Source: Lachnospiraceae bacterium UBA3711 (lineage in GTDB: Bacteria; Bacillota; Clostridia; Lachnospirales; Lachnospiraceae). From it: a DNA stretch of 17,791 bases. Location of the stretch: assembly GCA_002371345.1 (NCBI GenBank), contig DFHY01000092.1:14557-32347 (forward strand). The letters are read 5' to 3'. A program made the position numbers and the translations under genes. The notes under the pieces are model-generated. The model was given only the letters and a program-made list of their open reading frames with translations, did not search any database and was not told the DNA's origin. Of this stretch, positions 6,510-14,133 are shown in pieces (the stretch's first letter is position 1; each line of letters opens with the position of its first letter).

Positions 6510-7499
6510 ATGGCTACTATCAAGGATGTGGCGCGCTCTTCCGGATATTCGGTATGTACGGTGTCAAAGGCGCTGTCCGGCAAGGGCTATATCAAGAGTA
6601 CGACGAAGCGGAAGATCCTTCAGGTGGTCGACGAGATCGGCTATCATCCGAATCACCTCGCCGTAAGCCTGAAAACCGGGAGGACAATGGCTCTGGCCCT
6701 GATCGTACCGGATGTGATGAATGTGTACTTCTCAAGGCTTGAGAAGTATGTGGACCATTACGCAGGACAGTTCGGGTACATGGTGTATCTGTGCAACACG
6801 AACAACTCCCCTGAGCAGGAGAGGTCATATATAAAGAATCTGTCTGAGGGAAGAGTCGACGGTGTGATCATCACTCCGTGCACGACGCAGCTTGATCATA
6901 TACAGTACCTGAAGAACGCGGGGATACCGTATGTGTACATGAACCGTTATGTCTCTGACGATCCTGAGCACAGTCTTCCGCTCAACAATGAAAAGGGCGG
7001 ATATGAGTGCGTCAGATATCTGGTGGATAAGGGCTTCAGGAGGATCGGCGGCGTATTCCAGTCATTCTCGAACACGTCATTTCCGCAGAGGTACAGCGGG
7101 ATGAAGAAAGCGCTTGAAGAGGCGGGGATAGAATCAGACGAGAGCCTGTGTCTGTTCGATATGGACGATCTTGACAACGCACATGTCAGGATCCGCGGCC
7201 TGCTTGAAAGAGACGACCGTCCGGAGGCTGTGTTCGCGGCAAATGACATGCTTGCGCTGAGTGTATATCAGGCGGCGTATGAGTGCGGGCTGAGGATTCC
7301 GGACGAGCTGTCTGTGGTCGGATACGACAACAGTTATATGTCTGACAAGATGGCGCCGAAGCTGACAAGCTATTATTCGCCGGTCAGGGAGAGCGCCGAG
7401 TGTGCGATCCGATATCTGATGGCGGTTCTTGACGACAGGGTTCCTGAGAAGATGGAGATGCTTGACGGATGGCTGGTTGAAAAGGAATCCGTAGTATAA
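6510..7499 (+). CDS. LacI-family transcriptional regulator of the uronate operon
   Basis: This is a 329-residue LacI/GalR-type repressor. The N-terminal helix-turn-helix TIKDVARSSGYSVCTVSKAL (residues 3-22) is canonical, followed by the hinge segment YHPNHLAVSLKTGRT and a periplasmic-binding-protein-like sensor domain (about 60-325) with DGVIITP, FAANDMLALSVYQ and VVGYDN. It probably senses a uronate or KDG-type intermediate and represses the operon, including itself. TAAACGTTTA at 862-871 is the best candidate operator. It is encoded mid-operon, 204 bases after the NERD-like gene and 55 before uxaB. Two ATGs are possible. The second (6510) is eight bases after GGAAAGG, the first (6504) only two, so 6510 is preferred. 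Ligand and operator are inferred. Confidence 0.92.
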   Translation: MATIKDVARSSGYSVCTVSKALSGKGYIKSTTKRKILQVVDEIGYHPNHLAVSLKTGRTMALALIVPDVMNVYFSRLEKYVDHYAGQFGYMVYLCNTNNSPEQERSYIKNLSEGRVDGVIITPCTTQLDHIQYLKNAGIPYVYMNRYVSDDPEHSLPLNNEKGGYECVRYLVDKGFRRIGGVFQSFSNTSFPQRYSGMKKALEEAGIESDESLCLFDMDDLDNAHVRIRGLLERDDRPEAVFAANDMLALSVYQAAYECGLRIPDELSVVGYDNSYMSDKMAPKLTSYYSPVRESAECAIRYLMAVLDDRVPEKMEMLDGWLVEKESVV

Positions 7500-7554
7500 A
7501 CCTGCTGCCGGCCGGTGAGGCTTTGCGGGAGGAATTGAGGAGGAAATTACAATT

Positions 7555-9054
7555 ATGGAACAGCTTAATTATGAAGTGCTGGAGAAGTCGGGCTATGACG
7601 GCTATATCCTGAAGAAAGCGCCGGTGAAGGTGCTTCAGTTCGGAGAAGGCAATTTTCTCAGGGCGTTTGTTGACTATTGGTTCGACCTGGCAAATGAGAA
7701 GGGCGTCTGGAATGGAAAGGCTGTTTTGGTCCAGCCTATCGCAAATGGCCTTGCCGGTCTGATCAACAAGCAGGAGGGACTCTATACCCTGTATCTTCGC
7801 GGAAGCGAGAACGGGGAGAAGGTAGACCGCAAGAGAGTGATTTCCTCGGTTGACTGCTGCCTGAACCCTTATGAGAAGGAAGATTACGACAGGATGATGG
7901 AGATCGCTGAGTCGGACGACCTTGAGGTAATAGTCTCGAATACGACCGAGGCCGGCATTGCGTACGATCCCGCCTGCCTCTTTGAGGACTGCCCGCCGTC
8001 ATCGTTCCCCGGGAAGATGACCCAGGTGCTGTACAGACGCTGGAAGGCCGGCAAGGGCGGAGTCGTGATCCTCGCCTGCGAGCTTATAGACAATAACGGC
8101 CGTGAACTCCAGAGATGCGTAAACCGCTACATCGATCAGTGGGGACTTGAGAGCTCTTTCCGCGATTATGTGAATGACGAGTGCATCTTCTGCGGTTCGC
8201 TTGTCGACAGAATAGTTCCGGGACGTGTACGTGATCCTGAGGAAGTTTCCAGGATGAACGAAGAGAACGGGTACGAGGACCAGCTCATAGATGTCGGAGA
8301 GGTCTTCGGAGTGTGGGTCATCGAAGGGCCTGAAGGACTCGAGGACCGTCTTCCGTTCAGGAAGGCCGGACTCTCGGACAAGGTATTCGTTGTCCCGGAT
8401 ATGAGCCCGTACAAGAAGCGTAAGGTGCGTATCCTGAACGGCGCTCACACCGGGTTCGTACTTGGCAGCTACCTTGCGGGAAAGAACATAGTGCGTGAAT
8501 GCATGCAGGATGAAACGATCCTTGCCTTCATGAACAAGATGCTCTATGACGAGGTGATACCGACGCTGCCTCTGGACAAGGACGATCTGAAGAACTTTGC
8601 CGCGGCGGTTGAGGACCGCTTTAACAACCCGTTCGTTGACCATCAGCTCATGAGCATTTCCCTCAACTCCACCTCCAAGTGGAAGGCAAGGAACATGCCG
8701 TCCTTCCTCGCGTATGTGGAAGAGAAGAAGGAGCTTCCGAAGTGCCTGACCATGTCCCTGGCAGCCTACATCGCGTTCTACAGCAATGGACTCAGCGCTC
8801 TTGATGATGACGGCCTTAAGGCGAAGCGCCCCGACGGCACGGAGTATACCATCAATGATGACCGCTGGGTGCTCGAGTTCTACTGGGAGCACAGGGGGGA
8901 CAGCGCGAAAGAGCTTGTCCATGCCGTCCTGTCAAATGAAAAGATGTGGGATCAGGATCTGACGAAGATCGAAGGTCTTGAGGATGAGGTCGTGCGTGAC
9001 CTTGTCATGATTCGGGAGGAAGGTGCGAAGAGCGCCTATAAGAGCTGCTTATGA
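7555..9054 (+). CDS. uxaB: tagaturonate reductase (altronate oxidoreductase)
   Basis: This NAD-dependent enzyme of the mannitol dehydrogenase (long-chain polyol dehydrogenase) family reduces D-tagaturonate, the UxaC product, to D-altronate. The 499-residue protein has the N-terminal Rossmann motif VLQFGEGNFLRAFVDYW (26-42), the SNTTEAGI segment and the family catalytic pattern KxxxxNxxH as Lys290, Asn295 and His298 (KVRILNGAH). FGEGNFLRAF and VEDRFNNPFVDHQLMSISLNS favour tagaturonate reductase over mannitol or fructuronate dehydrogenases. The ATG follows GAGGAGGA (7537-7544). The stop overlaps the start of uxaA by four bases, so the two successive steps are translationally coupled. Confidence 0.95.
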   Translation: MEQLNYEVLEKSGYDGYILKKAPVKVLQFGEGNFLRAFVDYWFDLANEKGVWNGKAVLVQPIANGLAGLINKQEGLYTLYLRGSENGEKVDRKRVISSVDCCLNPYEKEDYDRMMEIAESDDLEVIVSNTTEAGIAYDPACLFEDCPPSSFPGKMTQVLYRRWKAGKGGVVILACELIDNNGRELQRCVNRYIDQWGLESSFRDYVNDECIFCGSLVDRIVPGRVRDPEEVSRMNEENGYEDQLIDVGEVFGVWVIEGPEGLEDRLPFRKAGLSDKVFVVPDMSPYKKRKVRILNGAHTGFVLGSYLAGKNIVRECMQDETILAFMNKMLYDEVIPTLPLDKDDLKNFAAAVEDRFNNPFVDHQLMSISLNSTSKWKARNMPSFLAYVEEKKELPKCLTMSLAAYIAFYSNGLSALDDDGLKAKRPDGTEYTINDDRWVLEFYWEHRGDSAKELVHAVLSNEKMWDQDLTKIEGLEDEVVRDLVMIREEGAKSAYKSCL

Positions 9055-10529
9055 ACAGTATAAGGATTCATCCGTCAGACAATGTGGCGGTGGCCCTTGA
9101 GCCGGTCGGAAAGGGAACTGTCCTGACATTCGGGGATATCAGCGTGACCGCTCTGGAGGACATTCCCCAGGGCCACAAGGTCGCTCTTTCCGACATACGT
9201 GAGGGCGAAAATGTCATCAAATACGGCTTTGCCATCGGGCACGCGCTGTGCGGCATCCCTGCCGGGACATGGGTGCACACCCACAACACCGCGACCAATC
9301 TGTCGGGAGAGGTAGAGTACTCATATCATCCGACTCATCCGGTGATTGAGAGCGTTGAGCCCGAGACCTTCAGGGGATATCTCAGGGACGACGGCAGAGC
9401 CGCCATCAGAAATGAACTGTGGATCATTCCGACAGTCGGATGTGTAAATGACATCGCCAAGAAGCTGGTATCGGACAATCAGGATCTCGTGAAGGGTTCT
9501 GTCGACGGACTCTATACCTTCACTCATCCATTCGGCTGCAGCCAGACAGGAGCGGACCACGCCCAGACCAGGAAGCTTCTTGCATCCCTTGTGCGCCATC
9601 CGAACGCGGGCGGAGTGCTGGTGCTGAGCGTTGGCTGCGAGAACCTGACGCACGAGCAGTTCCTCGAGGAGCTGGGTGACTACAACCCCGAGCGGGTGAA
9701 GTTCCTGACCTGCCAGGATGTTGATGATGAGTTCAGGGCGGCGAGACCTCTTCTGGAGGAGCTGTCGGCATACGCTCAGAAGTTCACAAGATGTGACATT
9801 CCGGTATCGGAGCTGGTTGTCGGCATGAAGTGCGGAGGCTCGGACGGGCTCAGCGGCATAACCGCGAACCCGACCGTCGGCCGTTTCTCCGACATGCTGA
9901 TCGCGCGGGGTGGCTCGACGGTGCTGACCGAGGTTCCCGAGATGTTCGGAGCCGAGGGCTTCCTGATGGACCGCTGCGCCGATGAGGAGGTATTCCACAA
10001 GGCGGAGCGCATGCTCAACGGCTTCAAGGACTACTTCATCAGGCACGGCGAGGTGGTATACGACAACCCGAGCCCCGGCAACAAGCAGGGAGGCATAACG
10101 ACGCTCGAGGACAAGTCATGCGGATGTGTACAGAAGGGCGGAAGCGCGCCGATAGCGGACGTGATCGGTTATGCTGAGCCGGTAGTCAGGAAGGGCCTGA
10201 ATATGCTGTACGGCCCCGGAAATGACCTGGTTTCCGCGACTGCGATGACGGCTTCGGGAGCTCATCTGATCCTGTTCACAACAGGCAGGGGAACTCCGTT
10301 CTCGGCTCCGGCGCCGACACTTAAGATAGCGACGAACAACCGCCTGGCTCAGAAGAAGAGCGGGTGGATAGACTTCAACGCCGGCAGCATAACCCAGGGA
10401 GAGAGCATAGACGACGCTGCCAGGAGGCTGTACAGCCTGGTGCTTGAGGTTGCCGGCGGAAGGAAGACGAAAGCTGAGGAGAACGGTTTCCGGGAGATAT
10501 CGATCTTCAAGGACGGAGTTGTTCTCTGA
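9051..10529 (+). CDS. uxaA: altronate dehydratase
   Basis: This enzyme dehydrates D-altronate to 2-keto-3-deoxy-D-gluconate (KDG). The 492-residue protein has the full two-domain form: an N-terminal SAF domain (about 1-95) with the metal-site segment HTHNTATNL (His76, His78), and a C-terminal UxaA/GarD catalytic domain with HPFGCSQTGADH, SVGCEN, GMKCGGSDGLSGITANPT, TEVPEMFGAE and EDKSCGCVQKGG. Conserved cysteines of the family are present. Length and architecture are typical of complete UxaA rather than the split forms. The start codon overlaps the uxaB stop (ATGA). KDG from this step goes to the kinase and aldolase encoded next. Confidence 0.96.
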   Translation: MNSIRIHPSDNVAVALEPVGKGTVLTFGDISVTALEDIPQGHKVALSDIREGENVIKYGFAIGHALCGIPAGTWVHTHNTATNLSGEVEYSYHPTHPVIESVEPETFRGYLRDDGRAAIRNELWIIPTVGCVNDIAKKLVSDNQDLVKGSVDGLYTFTHPFGCSQTGADHAQTRKLLASLVRHPNAGGVLVLSVGCENLTHEQFLEELGDYNPERVKFLTCQDVDDEFRAARPLLEELSAYAQKFTRCDIPVSELVVGMKCGGSDGLSGITANPTVGRFSDMLIARGGSTVLTEVPEMFGAEGFLMDRCADEEVFHKAERMLNGFKDYFIRHGEVVYDNPSPGNKQGGITTLEDKSCGCVQKGGSAPIADVIGYAEPVVRKGLNMLYGPGNDLVSATAMTASGAHLILFTTGRGTPFSAPAPTLKIATNNRLAQKKSGWIDFNAGSITQGESIDDAARRLYSLVLEVAGGRKTKAEENGFREISIFKDGVVL

Positions 10530-10601
10530 CACTATATATTGACGTTTTGCCTCTATTTGCATGGAGGGCAGGCTTGAATAAGTATCCGGGAGGACAGGGA
10601 T

Positions 10602-11246
10602 ATGAATGATGTGATAAAGAAACTCGGTGAATATGGGATCGTTCCCGTAGTGGTGCTGAATGACGCGAAGAATGCCGGGGAGCTGGCGAAGGCTCTCTGC
10701 GAGGGCGGCCTTGCCTGCGCGGAGGTCACCTTCCGCACTGAGGCGGCTGAGGAGTCGATCAGGATCATGGCGAAGGAATATCCGGACATGCTGGTCGGCG
10801 CGGGAACAGTCCTGAGTGTCGAGCAGGTGAAGAGAGCCGTTGGCGCGGGGGCTAAGTTTATCGTCAGCCCGGGCCTGAATCCGGCTGTGGTTCAGTACTG
10901 CATCGACAACTCTATTCCGGTATGCCCGGGAACCTGCACGCCGTCCGAGATGGAGCAGGCGATGAGCATGGGGCTGGATACGGTCAAGTTCTTCCCGGCG
11001 GAGCCGTCAGGCGGCGTCAAGTTCATCAAGGCTGTCGCGGCTCCGTACACGAACCTGAAGTTTATGCCTACCGGCGGCGTCAATGCTTCTAACGTCAGGG
11101 ACTATCTTGCCTATGACAGGATTCTGTGCTGCGGAGGCAGCTGGATGGTAAAGGGATCATTGATCGACGTGGGCGACTTTGACAAGATACGCGAGCTGAC
11201 GAAAGAGGCGGCTGATATCGTGAAAGAGATCAGGGGGGCCAGATAA
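10602..11246 (+). CDS. eda: 2-keto-3-deoxy-6-phosphogluconate (KDPG) aldolase
   Basis: This is a class I aldolase that splits KDPG into pyruvate and glyceraldehyde 3-phosphate, the final step of the pathway. The 214-residue TIM-barrel protein has the expected Glu41 and Arg45 (EVTFRT), GAGTVL (66-71), PGTCTPSE (109-116), the Schiff-base Lys129 in VKFFPAE, and the phosphate-binding PTGGV. Size and motifs are normal. The ATG follows GGGAGGACAGGG. It is 72 bases after uxaA, and its stop overlaps the kdgK start by one base (TAATG). The same fold also occurs in KHG and KDPGal aldolases. The neighbouring KDG kinase supports the KDPG substrate. Confidence 0.95.
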   Translation: MNDVIKKLGEYGIVPVVVLNDAKNAGELAKALCEGGLACAEVTFRTEAAEESIRIMAKEYPDMLVGAGTVLSVEQVKRAVGAGAKFIVSPGLNPAVVQYCIDNSIPVCPGTCTPSEMEQAMSMGLDTVKFFPAEPSGGVKFIKAVAAPYTNLKFMPTGGVNASNVRDYLAYDRILCCGGSWMVKGSLIDVGDFDKIRELTKEAADIVKEIRGAR

Positions 11247-12337
11247 TGGAGTTTAATCTTAAAAAGGAATATACCTACGATGCTGTATCTTTAGGCGAGG
11301 TTATGCTCAGGCTTGATCCGGGCGAAGGCAGGATCCGGACAGCACGTTCATTCCGCGCATGGGAGGGCGGCGGAGAGTACAATGTCGTCCGCGGCCTTAG
11401 AAGGTGCTTCGGCATGAAGACGGCGGTCATTACCGCATTTGCCGACAATGAGGTCGGAAAGCTCATGGAGGACTTCATTCTGCAGGGCGGCGTGGACACG
11501 AGCCTGATCAAGTGGATGAAGACTGACGGCATCGGAAGAATCTGCCGCAACGGACTTAACTTCACGGAGCGCGGCTTCGGAATCCGCGGCGCGGTCGGCT
11601 GCAGCGACAGGGCAAATACCGCGATCTCGAAGGCGACTCCCCGGGATTTTGACTTCGAGTATATCTTCGGCACTCTCGGAGTCAGATGGCTCCATACCGG
11701 AGGCATATACGCGGCTCTGAGCGAGCAGTCCTGCGAGACCGTCATAGAGGCAATCAAGACGGCCAAGAAGTACGGAACCATAGTCTCTTATGACCTGAAT
11801 TACCGTCCTTCCATGTGGAGCGCGATAGGCGGGATCGACAAGTGCCGCGAGGTCAACCGCGAGGTTGCGAAGTATGTCGACGTCATGATCGGAAACGAGG
11901 AGGACTTCACCGCCTGCCTTGGATTCGAAATTGAGGGAAATGAAGCCGGCCTGAAGAAGCTGAATCTTGACGGATATAAGAAGATGATCAATGAGGCCGC
12001 GAGAACATATCCGAACTTCAAGGCTGTTGCCACGACGCTCCGCACGGTTAAGACAGCTACGGTAAATGACTGGAAGGCTATCTGCTGGGCTGACGGAGAG
12101 ATCTACCAGTCGACAGCCTACGACGGTCTGGAGATTCTGGATCGCGTCGGAGGAGGAGACAGCTTCGCGTCCGGTCTTATCTACGGCCTGATGACTACGA
12201 ATGACGCACAGACCGCGGTCAATTACGGAGCCGCGCACGGCGCGCTCGCCATGACTACGCCGGGAGATACAACCATGGCCTCAAAGAAAGAGGTTGAAGC
12301 GATCATGGGCGGCGCAGGCGCCAGGGTTAACAGATAA
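11246..12337 (+). CDS. kdgK: 2-keto-3-deoxygluconate kinase (PfkB family)
   Basis: This ribokinase-family kinase phosphorylates KDG at O-6 with ATP to give KDPG for the aldolase just upstream. The protein has 363 residues, somewhat longer than the usual 300-340. The N-terminal SLGEVMLRLDPGEG strand, the GGGEYNVVRGL substrate-side segment, SYDLNYRPSMW, GNEEDF and the second PfkB signature DRVGGGDSFASGLIYG (from residue 299, with the catalytic base Asp305) are all present. It starts inside the aldolase stop codon, so kinase and aldolase are coupled. It is the last gene of the uronate run, followed by a hairpin at 12350-12397. A sugar kinase of another specificity is possible from sequence alone, but the context fits KDG. 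Confidence 0.94.
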   Translation: MEFNLKKEYTYDAVSLGEVMLRLDPGEGRIRTARSFRAWEGGGEYNVVRGLRRCFGMKTAVITAFADNEVGKLMEDFILQGGVDTSLIKWMKTDGIGRICRNGLNFTERGFGIRGAVGCSDRANTAISKATPRDFDFEYIFGTLGVRWLHTGGIYAALSEQSCETVIEAIKTAKKYGTIVSYDLNYRPSMWSAIGGIDKCREVNREVAKYVDVMIGNEEDFTACLGFEIEGNEAGLKKLNLDGYKKMINEAARTYPNFKAVATTLRTVKTATVNDWKAICWADGEIYQSTAYDGLEILDRVGGGDSFASGLIYGLMTTNDAQTAVNYGAAHGALAMTTPGDTTMASKKEVEAIMGGAGARVNR

Positions 12338-12349
12338 TAATATGCAAAA

Positions 12350-12397
12350 AGAGTCCGGCAGTCTGAGAAAACTGACTTTTCAGGATTGCCGGATTCT
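12350..12397. terminator. hairpin closing the uronate operon (U-tract only on the minus strand)
   Basis: AGAGTCCGGCA (12350-12360) pairs with TGCCGGATTCT (12387-12397) over 11 positions with one G-U pair. An inner stem GAAAA/TTTTC (12367-12371/12377-12381) closes a five-base loop. On the + strand the stem is followed by GGTATAAT rather than a T-run, so rightward termination may be weak. On the minus strand it is followed by five T (A-run 12346-12350), the layout of a proper leftward terminator. Confidence 0.7.
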
Positions 12398-12405
12398 GGT
12401 ATAAT
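12377..12405 (+). promoter_or_regulatory. extended -10 promoter for the mgsA-like/rsmD block
   Basis: TATAAT (12400-12405) is a perfect -10 and is preceded by TGG, giving the extended form TGNTATAAT. A -35-like TTTTCA (12377-12382, four of six) lies at the ideal 17-base spacing. The promoter overlaps the 3' arm of the preceding hairpin. It is the only good promoter found before the 12504 gene and marks the border between the uronate operon and the core block. Confidence 0.75.
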
Positions 12406-12411
12406 ATATTT

Positions 12412-12468
12412 GGGAAAACTTCGTCGTTTGTCATGTGTTTATCTCATTGATATGACATGTGTGTTCCC
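12412..12468 (+). other. predicted structured 5' leader of the mgsA-like transcript
   Basis: GGGAAAAC (12412-12419), close to the expected transcription start, can pair with GTGTTCCC (12461-12468) at seven of eight positions. Nested inside, TGTCAT (12429-12434) pairs with ATGACA (12452-12457). The result is a two-part stem that starts at the mRNA end and stops before the ribosome binding site. It matches no riboswitch family known to me. A 5' stability element is the simplest reading. Confidence 0.4.
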
Positions 12469-12503
12469 GGCAGCCGCACAGGTGGAAAAGATGAGGAGAG
12501 GAT

Positions 12504-12914
12504 ATGAACATCGGGTTTTTAGCAGCAGGAAGCAGAAAGGATCTTATAGAGAACTTCTGCGTGGCATATAAGCATATCCTTGCAGGGCATGAGCTGTACG
12601 CAACCGAGATGACAGGACGCAGAATCGAGCTCGCGACAAACCTGAAGGTGCATAAGTTTCTGTCAGGAACGGTTGGCGGTGAGAAGCAGTTTATCGACAT
12701 GATCCAGAGGAATCTGATGGATATGGTGATCTACTTCTACAATCCGCTTATGTCCAGCCCGAACGAGCCTGATATCGTGGATATCACCAGGGAGTGTGAT
12801 CGCTACAATATCCCGATAGCGACCAATATCGCCACAGCCGAATCTCTGGTGCTCGGCCTGGAGCATGGCGATCTTGACTGGAGAGAGACCATCCGCGAGG
12901 AGAGCATGATATGA
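12504..12914 (+). CDS. mgsA: methylglyoxal synthase-like protein with altered active site
   Basis: The 136-residue protein aligns along its length with methylglyoxal synthase, which converts dihydroxyacetone phosphate to methylglyoxal and phosphate. Shared blocks include ENFCVAYKHIL, ELYAT..TGR, NLKVHKFLSG, EPDI and IPIATNIATAE...GDLDWRE. Several residues important in the E. coli enzyme are different: His19 and Asp20 become Ala8 and Gly9, Thr47 becomes Met36, the catalytic Asp71 becomes Glu60, Asp91 becomes Asn80 and His98 becomes Asn87. Lys23 (Lys12), Gly66 (Gly55) and Asp101 (Asp90) remain. Family membership is secure, but normal catalysis is doubtful. The ATG follows GAGGAGAGG. The stop overlaps rsmD by four bases. 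Alignment was done by eye from memory of the E. coli sequence. Confidence 0.85.
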   Translation: MNIGFLAAGSRKDLIENFCVAYKHILAGHELYATEMTGRRIELATNLKVHKFLSGTVGGEKQFIDMIQRNLMDMVIYFYNPLMSSPNEPDIVDITRECDRYNIPIATNIATAESLVLGLEHGDLDWRETIREESMI

Positions 12915-13462
12915 GAGTGATCGCGGGCAGCGCAAGAAGTCTGCCGCTTCAGACTGTTCGCGGGAACAATACCAGACCGACCACGGACCGCATCAAAGAG
13001 ACGCTCTTCAATATGATTGCGACAGAGATACCGGGATGCCGGTTTCTCGATCTGTTTTCCGGTTCCGGAGGCATAGGGATCGAGGCCCTGAGCAGGGGGG
13101 CGGGCATGGCTGTGTTCGTTGAGCATGACAGAGCGGCACTCAAGGTGATCCGGCAGAATCTTCAGTTTACCCGTCTGTCGGACAGAGCGCGTGTGATCGG
13201 CAGCGAAGCGGTAAGAGCCGTGTCTTCCATGGGCGCGGAAGAACATTTTGATGTGATATTTATGGATCCTCCCTACGGACATGATCTGGAGCGGAGGATT
13301 CTTGAGGTATTAAGGCAAAGCTGTATTGCGGACCGGAACACACTCATCATTGTGGAGGCTTCCGGCGATACGGACTTTTCTTATCTTTCGGATCTTGGAT
13401 ATGAGTTAATAAAGGAGAAGCGTTATGGCTCGAACAGGCATATGTTCCTGAGAAAGCTGTGA
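12911..13462 (+). CDS. rsmD: 16S rRNA (guanine966-N2)-methyltransferase
   Basis: This SAM-dependent enzyme methylates N2 of G966 in 16S rRNA during 30S assembly. The 183-residue protein has the usual RsmD length. It begins MRVIAGSARS, followed by TRPTTDRIKETLFN (21-34), the SAM-binding motif I FLDLFSGSGGIGIEAL (45-60), an acidic motif II in VEHD (70-73), and the catalytic DPPY at 119-122. It overlaps the mgsA-like gene by four bases (ATGA) and precedes coaD, an order common in Clostridia. No regulatory site of its own was seen. Confidence 0.95.
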   Translation: MRVIAGSARSLPLQTVRGNNTRPTTDRIKETLFNMIATEIPGCRFLDLFSGSGGIGIEALSRGAGMAVFVEHDRAALKVIRQNLQFTRLSDRARVIGSEAVRAVSSMGAEEHFDVIFMDPPYGHDLERRILEVLRQSCIADRNTLIIVEASGDTDFSYLSDLGYELIKEKRYGSNRHMFLRKL

Positions 13463-13480
13463 TGTAATGCATGACCGTTT

Positions 13481-13515
13481 TGCCGGCAGTCTGTAAGCAG
13501 AAGAGAATGCCGGCA
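13481..13515. repeat. paired TGCCGGCA palindromes between rsmD and coaD
   Basis: The self-complementary octamer TGCCGGCA occurs at 13481-13488 and again at 13508-13515. The two copies can pair to form an eight-base stem with a 19-base loop in the 96-base gap. There is no T-run after it. It may be a weak processing hairpin or chance. Confidence 0.4.
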
Positions 13516-13558
13516 TCGATGATTCTGTCGTGCGGCGCGTCTCCGGAGAGAATGTATT

Positions 13559-14053
13559 ATGACAGAACACACTATAATCAGAAGGGCGGTTTACCCCGGA
13601 AGCTTTGACCCGGTAACGTTCGGACATCTGGATATCATCACGAGGGCAGCGCAGTCTGTTGATGAGCTTATCATCGGGGTGCTTGAGAATCGCGCCAAAA
13701 TTGCGTTGTTTTCTGTAGAAGAACGTGTTAATATGTTAAAGATTATAACGAAGGATATTCCGAACGTGAAGGTAGAATCATTTCACGGGCTTTCGGTTGA
13801 CTTCGTAAGAGAGCAGGAAGCGGGTTTCATTGTCCGCGGCCTGAGGGCAATTACAGATTTCGACTATGAACTGCAGATGGCGCAGACCAACAGGATAATG
13901 GCGCCGAAGGTTGACACTATCTTTTTCGCCACCAACCTTGAATACGCGTATCTGAGCAGTACGACGGTGAAGGAGGTCGCTTCGTACGGGGGAGACATTA
14001 CGAAGTTTGTTCCTGAGATTGTCGCGGAAGCTGTGATTGCGAAGTATCAGTAA
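13559..14053 (+). CDS. coaD: phosphopantetheine adenylyltransferase
   Basis: This enzyme makes dephospho-CoA from 4'-phosphopantetheine and ATP, the fourth step of coenzyme A synthesis. The 164-residue nucleotidyltransferase has the family N-terminus YPGSFDPVTFGHLDII with the TxGH motif at residues 20-23, then GLSVDFV, IVRGLRAITDFDYELQMA, FFATN and the C-terminal LSSTTVKEVASYGGD that binds ATP. Length is typical. The first residues (MTEHTIIRR) make a slightly extended N-terminus; the ATG is nine bases after GGAGAG (13544-13549). It follows rsmD by 96 bases, the usual pairing in Firmicutes. Confidence 0.97.
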   Translation: MTEHTIIRRAVYPGSFDPVTFGHLDIITRAAQSVDELIIGVLENRAKIALFSVEERVNMLKIITKDIPNVKVESFHGLSVDFVREQEAGFIVRGLRAITDFDYELQMAQTNRIMAPKVDTIFFATNLEYAYLSSTTVKEVASYGGDITKFVPEIVAEAVIAKYQ

Positions 14054-14133
14054 CAGGATGACCAGGATCGGGGAGCAATAGTTGATCAGGGAGAGTGTGC
14101 GCAGGACTGTTCGCGCATAGTAAGGAGTAAGAT

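Noticed and set aside
7999..8922. 307-codon open frame on the minus strand
   Set aside because: It lies entirely opposite uxaB, has no recognisable domain or ribosome binding site, and is a shadow frame of a GC-rich gene.
10539..10560. TTGACG as a -35 of an internal promoter before eda
   Set aside because: No -10-like hexamer is found 15-19 bases downstream; the gap is only 72 bases within a co-directional run.
11348..12238. 296-codon open frame on the minus strand
   Set aside because: It lies fully within kdgK, whose PfkB motifs are clear on the + strand. No protein family is apparent in the antisense product.
14098..14117. TGCGC/GCGCA hairpin before the coiled-coil gene
   Set aside because: The stem is only five bases with a ten-base loop and no T-run; this is expected by chance in GC-rich sequence.
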